DNA from: Fulvivirga maritima
Lineage (GTDB): Bacteria; Bacteroidota; Bacteroidia; Cytophagales; Cyclobacteriaceae
DNA: 64,000 nucleotides
NCBI RefSeq assembly: GCF_021389955.1
Contig: NZ_CP089980.1
Span: 4,583,001-4,647,000 of the forward strand
Reading direction: 5' to 3'
Under the pieces are notes generated by a model, which did not search any database, was not told the origin of the DNA, and was given only the letters and a program-made list of their open reading frames with translations. The position numbers and the translations under genes were made by a program. Shown in pieces: positions 55,401 to 62,803 of this stretch. How positions within the stretch are numbered: position 1 is the first letter of the stretch; each line of letters starts with the position of its first letter.

Positions 55401-55823
55401 ATTGATATTTATGGAGAAGAGAATCTGGAAAATGCTCTAAGCTACAGCGTAGAAAGCTTCGCTAGTATCTATCTGGAAAATAAGGAAGGTAAATATGATA
55501 TGCTTAACCTACCTAATGAAGCTCAAATGTCTCCAATCAATGATATTTTGGTGAAGGACTGGAATAATGATGGCAATTTAGACTTGGTAGTAGCAGGTAA
55601 TCTTTTCGCTTCTGAGGTAGAAACGCCAAGAGCTGACGCAGGTATTGGTTTATGCCTTTTGGGAGATGGTGAAGGCGGCTTTAAAGCTATGAATTTTAAT
55701 GAAAGCGGTATTTTTATGCCTTATGACGTAAAGCAGATGGCCGAAATTAAATTGGGTAGAAAAGAGGGTTTTGTTTCAGTAAGTAATCAAGGGCCAACAC
55801 AAGTGTATCAACTACAAAAGTAA
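52458..55823 (+). CDS. FG-GAP/VCBS repeat lipoprotein with ASPIC/UnbV domain (CRTAC1-like)
   Basis: About 1121 residues from ATG 52458 (MSLLQKFKYSILAGCFGLVL, lipobox LSCMPE); a longer frame to 52398 overlaps the terminator and is not preferred. Many FG-GAP calcium-binding repeats with the DxDNDGxxD text (GDFNNDGLIDIYF, FDYDNDGDLDLYVANY, DLNNDGFKDIYVSND). An ASPIC/UnbV segment occurs at about 540-600 (GIGTHVKLWAGDLFQVGEL, GYQSSVAPELHFGLG), and a second propeller set follows. A surface beta-propeller paired with SusC/D in many Bacteroidota; exact ligand or activity unknown. Confidence 0.9.
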   Translation: MSLLQKFKYSILAGCFGLVLSCMPEKPNEKVSEENDVKYALFKKVSIEKSNIDFANKLTETDTFNYFNYPYIYMGGGVSVGDFNNDGLIDIYFTGNMVENKLYLNKGNLEFKDVTQTSGTAGDGSWMHGVTVCDINNDGWQDIYISVSGRSKKTPNQLFVNQGLNDEGIPVFKEMAMQYGIADVGHSTQSTFFDYDNDGDLDLYVANYPITKFDTPSFYYSQMNKHPRMDLSDHLYRNNGDGTFTNVTEEAGLLSFGLSLSATISDLNNDGFKDIYVSNDFASPDILYMNNGDGTFSNTIKQSTRQTAYYGMGADVADFNNDGYMDIFQADMAPEDNRRSKENMSGMNPAGFYELVDLGLNHQYMYNALQVHRGVDANGLPQYSNIGWLAGLTSTDWSWSPLFADFDNDGWKDIFVSNGTRRDVNNNDYFKKIHSNDIYFKASHGGKSDNQLEKVKKMPSEPIANYVFKNNGDLTFENKIEAWGLTDKGFSNGATYADLDNDGDLELIISNIDNKADIYENISHDHGKHYISVDFKGPEANKMGIGTHVKLWAGDLFQVGELTLTRGYQSSVAPELHFGLGSLTAVDSLEVIWPDGKSQLIKNVESDQTLTLNYGEAMKTKTATKEENAQLFAAYSGDSTVLPSHVENEFNDFDIQVLLPHKMSNFGPALAVGDFNGDGLDDCYIGAASGSNGAIYKQTDNGSFTKIDFQNTADLAYEDLGATFFDADNDGDLDLYIVSGGNEFSGKENYYQDRLYINDKGNFVKSDLPEITGSGSVVRPYDYDGDGDLDLFVGGRLTSGRYPYPGSSYLLQNNTKNGKVSFTVVTNEVAPGLENAGMVTDALWTDFNNDGQIDLMVVGEWMPIKVYINNNGTFEDRSGDYFTGNTSGWWFSIASGDFDNDGDTDYVLGNLGLNYKYQAVPGKPFNIYASDFDKDKSSDIVLSYHNSGQEFPVRGRGCSSQQIPAIKAKFKDYYTFSRANVIDIYGEENLENALSYSVESFASIYLENKEGKYDMLNLPNEAQMSPINDILVKDWNNDGNLDLVVAGNLFASEVETPRADAGIGLCLLGDGEGGFKAMNFNESGIFMPYDVKQMAEIKLGRKEGFVSVSNQGPTQVYQLQK

Positions 55824-55828
55824 AGAGG

Positions 55829-56527
55829 CTAGGTAAGCCTTTGGGTGACTTCATCTCTATAAGATTTGCCTATAGGAATATAAATTTCACCGACTTGTAG
55901 CTGATTTCCATAAATAGATTTAATTACAGTCTTATTCACTATATAAGACTTATGCGTTCTTATAAAAAGGCTTGAGGGTAATTCACTTTCAAGCTTTTTT
56001 AATGATTCAAGAGCAATAATCTTTTCGCCAGATTGCAGATGAAATCTAACATATTCTCTTAGGCCTTCTATATACTTGATTTCAGATATTGGAACCAGGT
56101 GTATTTTATGATCAGCCTTTATAGAAATCGTAGTTTTTTGAGGTGACTCTGAAGAAGTCTTTTGCTCCAATTTTATTAGATCTAAAGCTTTGTTTATGGC
56201 ATTAATAAATCGCTCTAGCTTAATGGGTTTAAGCAAATAATCTAATACATCAAGTTCATAACTCTCAAGGGCATAATTTGGGTAAGCCGTGGTGAGTATT
56301 ACCTTTGGCTTTTGCGTAAAAGATTTTAGAAATTCAATTCCTGTAAGCTCAGGCATTTGAATATCCAGCAGGATGATGTCCACAGGCTGTTCATTTAAAA
56401 AGCTCAAGGCTTCCACAGGATTTTTAAAGGTGCCTACTAGCTCCAGCTGACTCATTTTGCTTACATACTGAGTGAGTAATACTCGGGCCGGGTGTTCATC
56501 ATCTATTATTATACAGCGCGCTTTCAT
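55829..56527 (-). CDS. LytTR-family response regulator
   Basis: 232 residues. N-terminal receiver with phosphorylation site in IILLDIQMPELTGIEFLKSF and conserved Lys near LDYLLKPIKLERF; C-terminal LytTR DNA-binding domain (EIKYIEGLREYVRFHLQSG, SLFIRTHKSYIVNKTVIKSI). Its start overlaps the kinase stop by four bases (ATGA). It forms a two-component pair with the upstream kinase. Confidence 0.95.
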   Translation of the reverse strand: MKARCIIIDDEHPARVLLTQYVSKMSQLELVGTFKNPVEALSFLNEQPVDIILLDIQMPELTGIEFLKSFTQKPKVILTTAYPNYALESYELDVLDYLLKPIKLERFINAINKALDLIKLEQKTSSESPQKTTISIKADHKIHLVPISEIKYIEGLREYVRFHLQSGEKIIALESLKKLESELPSSLFIRTHKSYIVNKTVIKSIYGNQLQVGEIYIPIGKSYRDEVTQRLT

Positions 56528-57600
56528 ACTTCTATAGTGAGGTTAACAGTGAATGAATCAGCTTCTTCTTCAATAATTAGTTCGTGTTTATTAGGATAAA
56601 GTAACTCTAATCGTTTTTTTACATTTTCAAGCCCTATGCCGGAGGTTTTGTCTTTAGAGTAATTTTGAACAGGCCTACTATTACTTATGCTGAATAAAAT
56701 TTGCTCTTCTTTTGATATGAGTGTGATTTTTAACCAACCATTATCACTTTCCAGGTTGCTGTGTTTAAAGCTATTTTCTATAAAGGGAATGAAAAGCATG
56801 GGTTCTACAGGCAGGGCCGTATTTGTTACCTTAATATTCAAATCAATATTGGCTTCTCCTTCAATTTTTAACTTTTGAAAATCTATGAAATTATGGATGT
56901 ATTCGATCTCTTTATCCAGACTCACTTTGTTCTCATTACTTTCATAAAGCACATACCTAAGCATGTCTGATAGCTTCATAATCATATCCGGAGCCTTTTC
57001 CTGACTAGTGAAAGACATGCTGTAGATGTTGTTTAGAGCGTTAAATAGAAAATGAGGATTAATCTGAGACTTTAATAATTTAAGCTCTGTATTTAAATTT
57101 TCATTTTTAATATCTGCCTCAGCTTCCTGTCGTTTACGAGTTTGCATGGTAAGCCAGAAAGTGGTGCTTATAAATAATACCGCTACAGATGATATATTAT
57201 CCATTATCACTCTTGGGCTTATTCTAAATGTTCTTACAAACTTATCAGGTCTATGATCAGGCCTGGGTGGAGGCATATCTCTAAGGCCTTGGAATCTTTC
57301 CGGTGGGTCAATAGGGAAAAAATGATGAATAAATTCTCTGAAAAAGTAGATAGCTATCAGCAGAGAGATTATGGAAAGCAAGTACAGGATATACCTGTTT
57401 TTTTCCATTAGTTTAGGGAGCAACACGTATACATTAATATAAAAAATCAAGGCATGAACTCCTATGATCCTCAGTGTGAGCCACAAGCTTTGTACATAAT
57501 CCATCCAAGCTGATGACACCCAGTTATACATTACTATAGCGTAAGTAAGCCATAATATTATATGTATTCCTATTCTTTGAATTCTCTCTCTTCTCATCAC
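56524..57600 (-). CDS. LytS-like sensor histidine kinase
   Basis: 358 residues. Four transmembrane segments (about 13-30, 40-62, 70-92 and 133-152). Between the third and fourth is a Pro/Arg-rich loop, about 92-130, containing DPPERFQGLRDMPPPRPDHR, which by topology should face the periplasm. The cytosolic part has the His_kinase motif LLKSQINPHFLFNALNNIYS (phosphorylated His near 182) and an HATPase with IPFIENSFKHS and GIGLENVKKRLELLYP. Divergent from a small periplasmic protein and an outer-membrane receptor. Confidence 0.93.
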   Translation of the reverse strand: MMRRERIQRIGIHIILWLTYAIVMYNWVSSAWMDYVQSLWLTLRIIGVHALIFYINVYVLLPKLMEKNRYILYLLSIISLLIAIYFFREFIHHFFPIDPPERFQGLRDMPPPRPDHRPDKFVRTFRISPRVIMDNISSVAVLFISTTFWLTMQTRKRQEAEADIKNENLNTELKLLKSQINPHFLFNALNNIYSMSFTSQEKAPDMIMKLSDMLRYVLYESNENKVSLDKEIEYIHNFIDFQKLKIEGEANIDLNIKVTNTALPVEPMLFIPFIENSFKHSNLESDNGWLKITLISKEEQILFSISNSRPVQNYSKDKTSGIGLENVKKRLELLYPNKHELIIEEEADSFTVNLTIEV

Positions 57601-57806
57601 ATTGTAAATTTAAATAAACATTACAAGCGGTACTGATAATATTCAACCAATGGCCTTTCTTTATCTATGAATAGAAAATGAGCCTCTATGAAAAACAGGT
57701 CATTGGGTGTAGTTGTACTTTCGTTGAGAAAAAGCTTTAGTATGTTGAAAGAATTTTCAAGTGAGACATAATTAAGAAAAATTGCTTGGTGAAATTATAA
57801 CAAGAT

Positions 57807-58172
57807 ATGAAAAATATAGTAATGATATGCTTTGCGCTTATAGCTCTAGGCCAAACAGCCTTAGGGCAGCCAGGTAGAAGAGGTGACTTTGCTGATAGAA
57901 TTGACGAAGAGAAGAAGGAGGTGCTACAGGAAATAACTGATTTGAATGATGATCAGAAATTGCTGATAGAAGAAGTATATGAGCAATTTAAAGCTTCATT
58001 AAAAAATACTATGAGTACTGGAGAACGAGGAGAGATGAGGGAGAAATTTCAAGACATAAAAACAGAAAAGGATAATGCCATTAAGGATGTTTTAAATGAA
58101 GATCAATTCAAACTTTATGAAGAGCTTATGCAAAAGAGAAAACCTCCGAGAAGGCAGCAGAGGGATGAATAA
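57807..58172 (+). CDS. Small Arg-rich periplasmic helical protein (Spy-like)
   Basis: 121 residues. Signal peptide (CFALIALGQTALGQP), then an all-helical charged body with LNDDQKLLIEEVYEQFKASL and LNEDQFKLYEELMQ, patterned like Spy/CpxP or DUF4890 proteins, and a basic end (KRKPPRRQQRDE). It overlaps the next gene by eight bases (ATGAATAA), so the two are coupled. Role as sensor accessory or chaperone is inference. Confidence 0.75.
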   Translation: MKNIVMICFALIALGQTALGQPGRRGDFADRIDEEKKEVLQEITDLNDDQKLLIEEVYEQFKASLKNTMSTGERGEMREKFQDIKTEKDNAIKDVLNEDQFKLYEELMQKRKPPRRQQRDE

Positions 58173-60969
58173 TATTATTAAACTTGTTGTGTATGTTATG
58201 ATTCTGACTCCAGGAACAATCCTGGGTCAGAATCTTTCTGTTTCTGGCCATCTGGTAGATCAAAACGATCAGTCTGCCGTGGTGGGAGCCACTGTGTTGC
58301 TTACCAATGTGAAAGATACTACTAACATATACTATGGAGTAACTGATGAGCAGGGTGCTTTTCAAGTTAAGAACCTGTCAAAGGCCTTTTATAAATTAAG
58401 AATTACCAGTATTGGTTATAAACCTTATCTGCAGTTTGTAAGGGTAGAGACAGAAAAAACAGACCTGGGTAAACTCACTTTAGAGGAAGATACCAAGGTG
58501 CTCAGCGATGTAGAAATTACCGGAGAAGTGATACCCGTTAGGCAAAAGGGAGATACCACGGAGATGAACGCACTCGCATATAAAGTTAATCCTGATGCTA
58601 ATGCAGAAGATCTTGTAGCAAAAATGCCAGGGATAATAGTGAAAAGTGGATCTGTACAAGCACAAGGTGAAGATGTTAAGAAGGTGCTGGTAGATGGAAA
58701 GGAGTTTTTTAGTTCTGATCCTTCATTGGCCTTGAAAAATATACCTGCAGAAATCATAGATAAAATAGAAGTCTTCGATCAGCAGAGTGATCAGTCGCAG
58801 TTCACAGGTTTTGACGATGGCAATACAACTAAGACCATCAATATTGTAACCAGACCAGATAGGAGAAAGGGACAGTTTGGTAGGGCCTATGGCAGTTATG
58901 GTTCTGAAGATAGGTATGCATTAGGAGTTAATTTAAACTCATTTGATAGTACCAGAAGAATGACCGTGCTGGGCATGGTCAATAACATTAATCAGCAGAA
59001 TTTCGCTCAGGAAGATTTATTAGGAGTTATGAGTGGCGGAGGCAGAAGAGGTAGACCGGGCAGAGGCCCAAGAGGTGGAGGTTCATTCAGAGGAGGAGGT
59101 TCTGGTAATTTCTTAGGATCACAGCAAAGTGGTATTTCAGAAACTCAGTCTTTTGGTATTAATTTCGATGATGAGCTTTCGTCAAAAATTCATATAAATG
59201 GCAGTTATTTCTATAACAGAAGTGATAACAGTAATGATCAAACTTCATATAGAGAGACTTTTCTAAATGGAGATTCGAGCCAATTTTATAATGAAACTTC
59301 TCAATCAGGAAGCATTAATAATAACCACAGACTCTCTATGCGTATGGAGTATGAAATGGATGATAACAATTCTATTCTTTTTTCACCAAGAATAAGCTTT
59401 CAGGATAATAGCTCTATATCATCTCAGAGTGGAATTACTACTTCTCAGTCTGAAAACCTGATTAGCAACACGCTCTCAAATTATGATAATGATCGTTTCG
59501 GTCTTAATTTTTCAGGAAACTTATTGTTTAGGCATAAATTCGAAAAGAAGGGAAGAACACTTTCACTAGATGTCTCCAGTAGTGTTAATACTAATGACGG
59601 AGAATCTTATCAGAGGTCTGAAAACACATATTATCTTAATAGTGATCGAAGCGACAGCTTAAATCAGTTTATAGATTCCAATACTAGAGGTAGAACTATC
59701 AGTGGAAATTTGGTCTATACTGAGCCAATAGGAGAGTATGCTCAGTTAGAGTTTACTTATAATCTGTCTCAAACTTATAATGATGCTGAGAAAGAGAATT
59801 ATGATTATGACTTTCAGCAAGAGGTTACGCAGCAATTAGATACTGCCCTTTCTAATACTTTTGAAAGTAAGTACTTGACCCACAGACCTGCAGTGGGCTG
59901 GGGATATAGAAAAGATGCTTTAAGTGTGAGAGCAAATGTAGGCTTTCAAAGTGCTACGCTTTCCAGTGATCAGGAGTTTCCTTATAACTATTATTTGAAA
60001 CGTACTTTTCAAAGTGTGTTGCCTGATCTGATGATTCGTTATAGAGTTTCTCGTAGTAAGAATTTTAATCTCTTTCTGAGAACCAGCACTAGTGCACCTT
60101 CAATTTCTCAACTTCAGAATGTGGTAGATAACACTGAGCCTCTGTTCTTATCTTCTGGTAATGCAGATTTAGATCAAAGCAGAACATCACAACTTCATAT
60201 TAGATATTCAAATGCTAATTCGGAGAAGTCTACCCAGTTTTTTGTTATGCTCATGGCACAGAATACTGCGGATTACGTTACAAATGCCACTTTTGTAGCA
60301 TCACAAGATTCTGTTCTTAACGGCGGCATAGTTCTCAATAGCGGAGCACAGTTATCTACACCAGTCAATATTGATGGGTACTGGAATACCAGAGCATTTT
60401 CAGCTTACGGATTCCCTGTTAAGTGGTTGAAATCCAATATTAACACGTCATTATCTGTCGGTTATGTGCGTGCGCCCGGTATTACTAATAATCAATCTAA
60501 TGTAAGTAGAACCTATAGTGCAGAAGGAGGAGTAACTATAGCCAGTAATATTAGCGAAAAGGTGGATTTTACGGTTTCTTACCAGGCTAATTATAATTAT
60601 GTGGTCAACAGTTTGCAAAAAGATGATGCGGACGATTATATAACCCATAACCTAGGCTTGAAATCTAATTTTATATTCTGGAATGGTTTGGTGTTTAGAA
60701 ATGATTTTCAATACCTGCAATATGCCGGATATGATGATGCTAGCCTCAATGAGGGCTATGTGCTCTGGAATATGAGTGTGGGTAAGAAATTCCTCAAAAA
60801 TGATAGAGCAGAACTGTCTCTTTCAGTATATGACTTGCTGGCTAATAACACCAGTATTTCACGAACTAATACCGAGAGTTATATTGAGGAGGTGAGAACT
60901 AACGTGTTACAAAGGTATTTTCTAGCCACTTTCACCTACACAATTAGAAATTTCAAGAGCAAATCATAA
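58165..60969 (+). CDS. TonB-receptor-like outer-membrane barrel protein
   Basis: About 934 residues from ATG 58165 (MNNIIKLVVYVMILTPGTIL), within the end of the previous gene; a longer frame from 58096 has no signal. Carboxypeptidase-like N-domain (LSVSGHLVDQNDQSAVVGAT), then a plug-like region (AYKVNPDANAEDLVAKMPGI, KVLVDGKEFFSSDPSLALKN). A Gly/Arg-rich loop at about 295-325 (GGGRRGRPGRGPRGGGSF) precedes the barrel. This type lacks clear TonB-box evidence and is often annotated outer membrane beta-barrel family protein. It is coupled to the small Arg-rich protein and divergent from the LytS/LytTR pair. Confidence 0.88.
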   Translation: MNNIIKLVVYVMILTPGTILGQNLSVSGHLVDQNDQSAVVGATVLLTNVKDTTNIYYGVTDEQGAFQVKNLSKAFYKLRITSIGYKPYLQFVRVETEKTDLGKLTLEEDTKVLSDVEITGEVIPVRQKGDTTEMNALAYKVNPDANAEDLVAKMPGIIVKSGSVQAQGEDVKKVLVDGKEFFSSDPSLALKNIPAEIIDKIEVFDQQSDQSQFTGFDDGNTTKTINIVTRPDRRKGQFGRAYGSYGSEDRYALGVNLNSFDSTRRMTVLGMVNNINQQNFAQEDLLGVMSGGGRRGRPGRGPRGGGSFRGGGSGNFLGSQQSGISETQSFGINFDDELSSKIHINGSYFYNRSDNSNDQTSYRETFLNGDSSQFYNETSQSGSINNNHRLSMRMEYEMDDNNSILFSPRISFQDNSSISSQSGITTSQSENLISNTLSNYDNDRFGLNFSGNLLFRHKFEKKGRTLSLDVSSSVNTNDGESYQRSENTYYLNSDRSDSLNQFIDSNTRGRTISGNLVYTEPIGEYAQLEFTYNLSQTYNDAEKENYDYDFQQEVTQQLDTALSNTFESKYLTHRPAVGWGYRKDALSVRANVGFQSATLSSDQEFPYNYYLKRTFQSVLPDLMIRYRVSRSKNFNLFLRTSTSAPSISQLQNVVDNTEPLFLSSGNADLDQSRTSQLHIRYSNANSEKSTQFFVMLMAQNTADYVTNATFVASQDSVLNGGIVLNSGAQLSTPVNIDGYWNTRAFSAYGFPVKWLKSNINTSLSVGYVRAPGITNNQSNVSRTYSAEGGVTIASNISEKVDFTVSYQANYNYVVNSLQKDDADDYITHNLGLKSNFIFWNGLVFRNDFQYLQYAGYDDASLNEGYVLWNMSVGKKFLKNDRAELSLSVYDLLANNTSISRTNTESYIEEVRTNVLQRYFLATFTYTIRNFKSKS

Positions 60970-61152
60970 TGCTAATAGAAGATATATGATTGTTTGTTGA
61001 AAATTATTTCTGAAAAAATATTCATAAGCTACTTTTAAATTATACGGGACTAGAGCTTTTATTAGCATCATGGTATAAAAATTGTAAAAGCTAAAAAGGC
61101 AATAGTAAAAAAGTAATAATTGCTTTAGTTCCGTTCTCTAAAAAATAGCAAT

Positions 61153-61293
61153 ATGAAAAAGAATAAGCAGGCGTTCATTTTGTGTATGGGTGTGGTTTTG
61201 GCCATTCTTCTTCTTCTGGTAATTAAACGGGACGTTACCACTAAAAGTACTACCATAGAAGAGGTGGCCTCTTCTATTGACGGTAGTGACTAA
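61153..61293 (+). CDS. Short single-span membrane protein
   Basis: A 46-residue frame from ATG 61153: basic start (MKKNKQAFIL), hydrophobic CMGVVLAILLLLVI, then KRDVTTKSTTIEEVASSIDG and stop at 61293. Clear N-in single-span topology. Downstream of a long spacer after the barrel gene and convergent with the glycosyltransferase. No family recognised; length makes it tentative. Confidence 0.5.
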   Translation: MKKNKQAFILCMGVVLAILLLLVIKRDVTTKSTTIEEVASSIDGSD

Positions 61294-61307
61294 TGAGATT
61301 AAAGTGG

Positions 61308-62489
61308 TTATGCTGCTCTTTTTGCTTTTTCCCACACAGCAGATTGTGATCCTTTTAAATACCTGAAAAAACCTCTGAAAACGGCATAATTCATCATGCT
61401 GAAATAGTAAGGTATAAAGAATATCTTCAGCTTTAAATTATTGTTTTGAAGTAGCCAGCCAATAATAGAAAAGGCATAAAAGGCTATTTGACACACCAAT
61501 ATTAGTTGATATAGCGGTATTTGAAGATAAGCCAGATATATATTAGCCAATAATACTAGAATGAGACATAGTGGTGCTAAAGTCCAGCGAAGAACGCGGT
61601 GAGAAATGTACTGAAAGCTTAAGACACCATATTTAAAAATATTAAGCAGCCCCTTTAACTTTACTATAGCTTGTATACCACCTGCAGCAATTCTTATTTT
61701 TCTTTTTAATTCTTCCTTCACTGAAGCTGACCCTGATTCCATAGCATAAGCATCAGGCTCATACACTACTTTGTAACCTTCCATAGCCAGAGAAAGAGAA
61801 ATATAAAAATCCTCAATTACGATATTTGTGTCCACCGGGTGGAATAATTCTGTCCGTATAGCGAACAGTTCACCTGCAGCTCCAACTACTGAGTGCAATT
61901 CAGAATCCCATTTCTTTAATTTAGATTCATACTTCCAGTAGAAGCCTTCGCCAGAGGCGGCAGCTCCATCCTTGTCTTTAGAAAGCACCCTTTTTTCACC
62001 GGCTACCAGACCTACTTTTGAGCTAGCGAAGTGGCGCCCTAAGTTTTTCAAGGCATCCTGATTTAAAAGTGTATTGGCATCAGAAAATACAGTGATGTCT
62101 GTTTTCATAAAAGGAATCATACGGTTTACGGCCGCTATTTTTCCACTTCTTTTATCTTCATGGTGGTGCTCTACTTCCGGATACTCCTTAATAATATCCA
62201 TAGTTCTATCAGAAGATCCATCCGTAACTATTATTACCTTCAGCTTATCTTTTGGATAATCAAGATTGAGAGAGTTCGCAATCTTTTCTCTAATGAAATC
62301 TTCTTCATTATAGGCTGCTATAACATGGGTAATGTTTGGTAGAAAATCTGCTTCGGATTCTGGCTTTTGAGATGAAGAGAAGGCCCTCTTTAATTTTACC
62401 AATATGAATAATAAAATACCATAACCGAGGTAGGAGTAGAATATGATGAATATTCCGACCCAGAAGCAAATTTCTATAACTATTTTCAT
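61308..62489 (-). CDS. Membrane glycosyltransferase family 2
   Basis: 393 residues. One N-terminal membrane helix, then the GT2 catalytic domain with HVIAAYNEEDFIREKIANSL, VTDGSSDRTMDII, VFSDANTLLN (DxD-like), VIEDFYISLSL (ED motif) and KRKIRIAAGGIQAI in place of QxxRW; the C-terminus has about three more helices. Resembles BcsA/IcaA-like processive or chain-extending enzymes. Makes an extracellular or lipid-linked polysaccharide; product unknown. Confidence 0.92.
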   Translation of the reverse strand: MKIVIEICFWVGIFIIFYSYLGYGILLFILVKLKRAFSSSQKPESEADFLPNITHVIAAYNEEDFIREKIANSLNLDYPKDKLKVIIVTDGSSDRTMDIIKEYPEVEHHHEDKRSGKIAAVNRMIPFMKTDITVFSDANTLLNQDALKNLGRHFASSKVGLVAGEKRVLSKDKDGAAASGEGFYWKYESKLKKWDSELHSVVGAAGELFAIRTELFHPVDTNIVIEDFYISLSLAMEGYKVVYEPDAYAMESGSASVKEELKRKIRIAAGGIQAIVKLKGLLNIFKYGVLSFQYISHRVLRWTLAPLCLILVLLANIYLAYLQIPLYQLILVCQIAFYAFSIIGWLLQNNNLKLKIFFIPYYFSMMNYAVFRGFFRYLKGSQSAVWEKAKRAA

Positions 62490-62803
62490 TAAATATTTTT
62501 AGTCAGTAAAAACACGCAAAAAAGCGAGTTGTTATCATATATCAAAATTTTTTATGCAAAGTAAGTATTAAGAATAATAATGGATGTTAGAAATGTATAA
62601 AAATATATTATAAATTTGTTATAAATTTAAGTTTGAGAGACTAATGACAGCTTTTATTCCTTAATTTGTTAAACAATATTTTAAGAATCGATTTTCTGAA
62701 TTACTCTCAAATAAAAAGAAGTTCGTTTAATAGCGATAACTTTTAACACTTAGTAATGTTATTGCTGTTAATATTCACCTCTTGCATATATGGTTGTCTT
62801 ATA
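62490..62803. other. Divergent intergenic region
   Basis: Very AT-rich 314-base spacer between the glycosyltransferase and the MBG-repeat gene. It must hold the promoters for both; I see no coding frame, RNA gene or strong hairpin. Confidence 0.4.

Noticed and set aside
58096-58164. Upstream start for the receptor-like barrel
   Set aside because: It would translate the end of the small Arg-rich gene out of frame and bury the signal peptide that begins at 58165.
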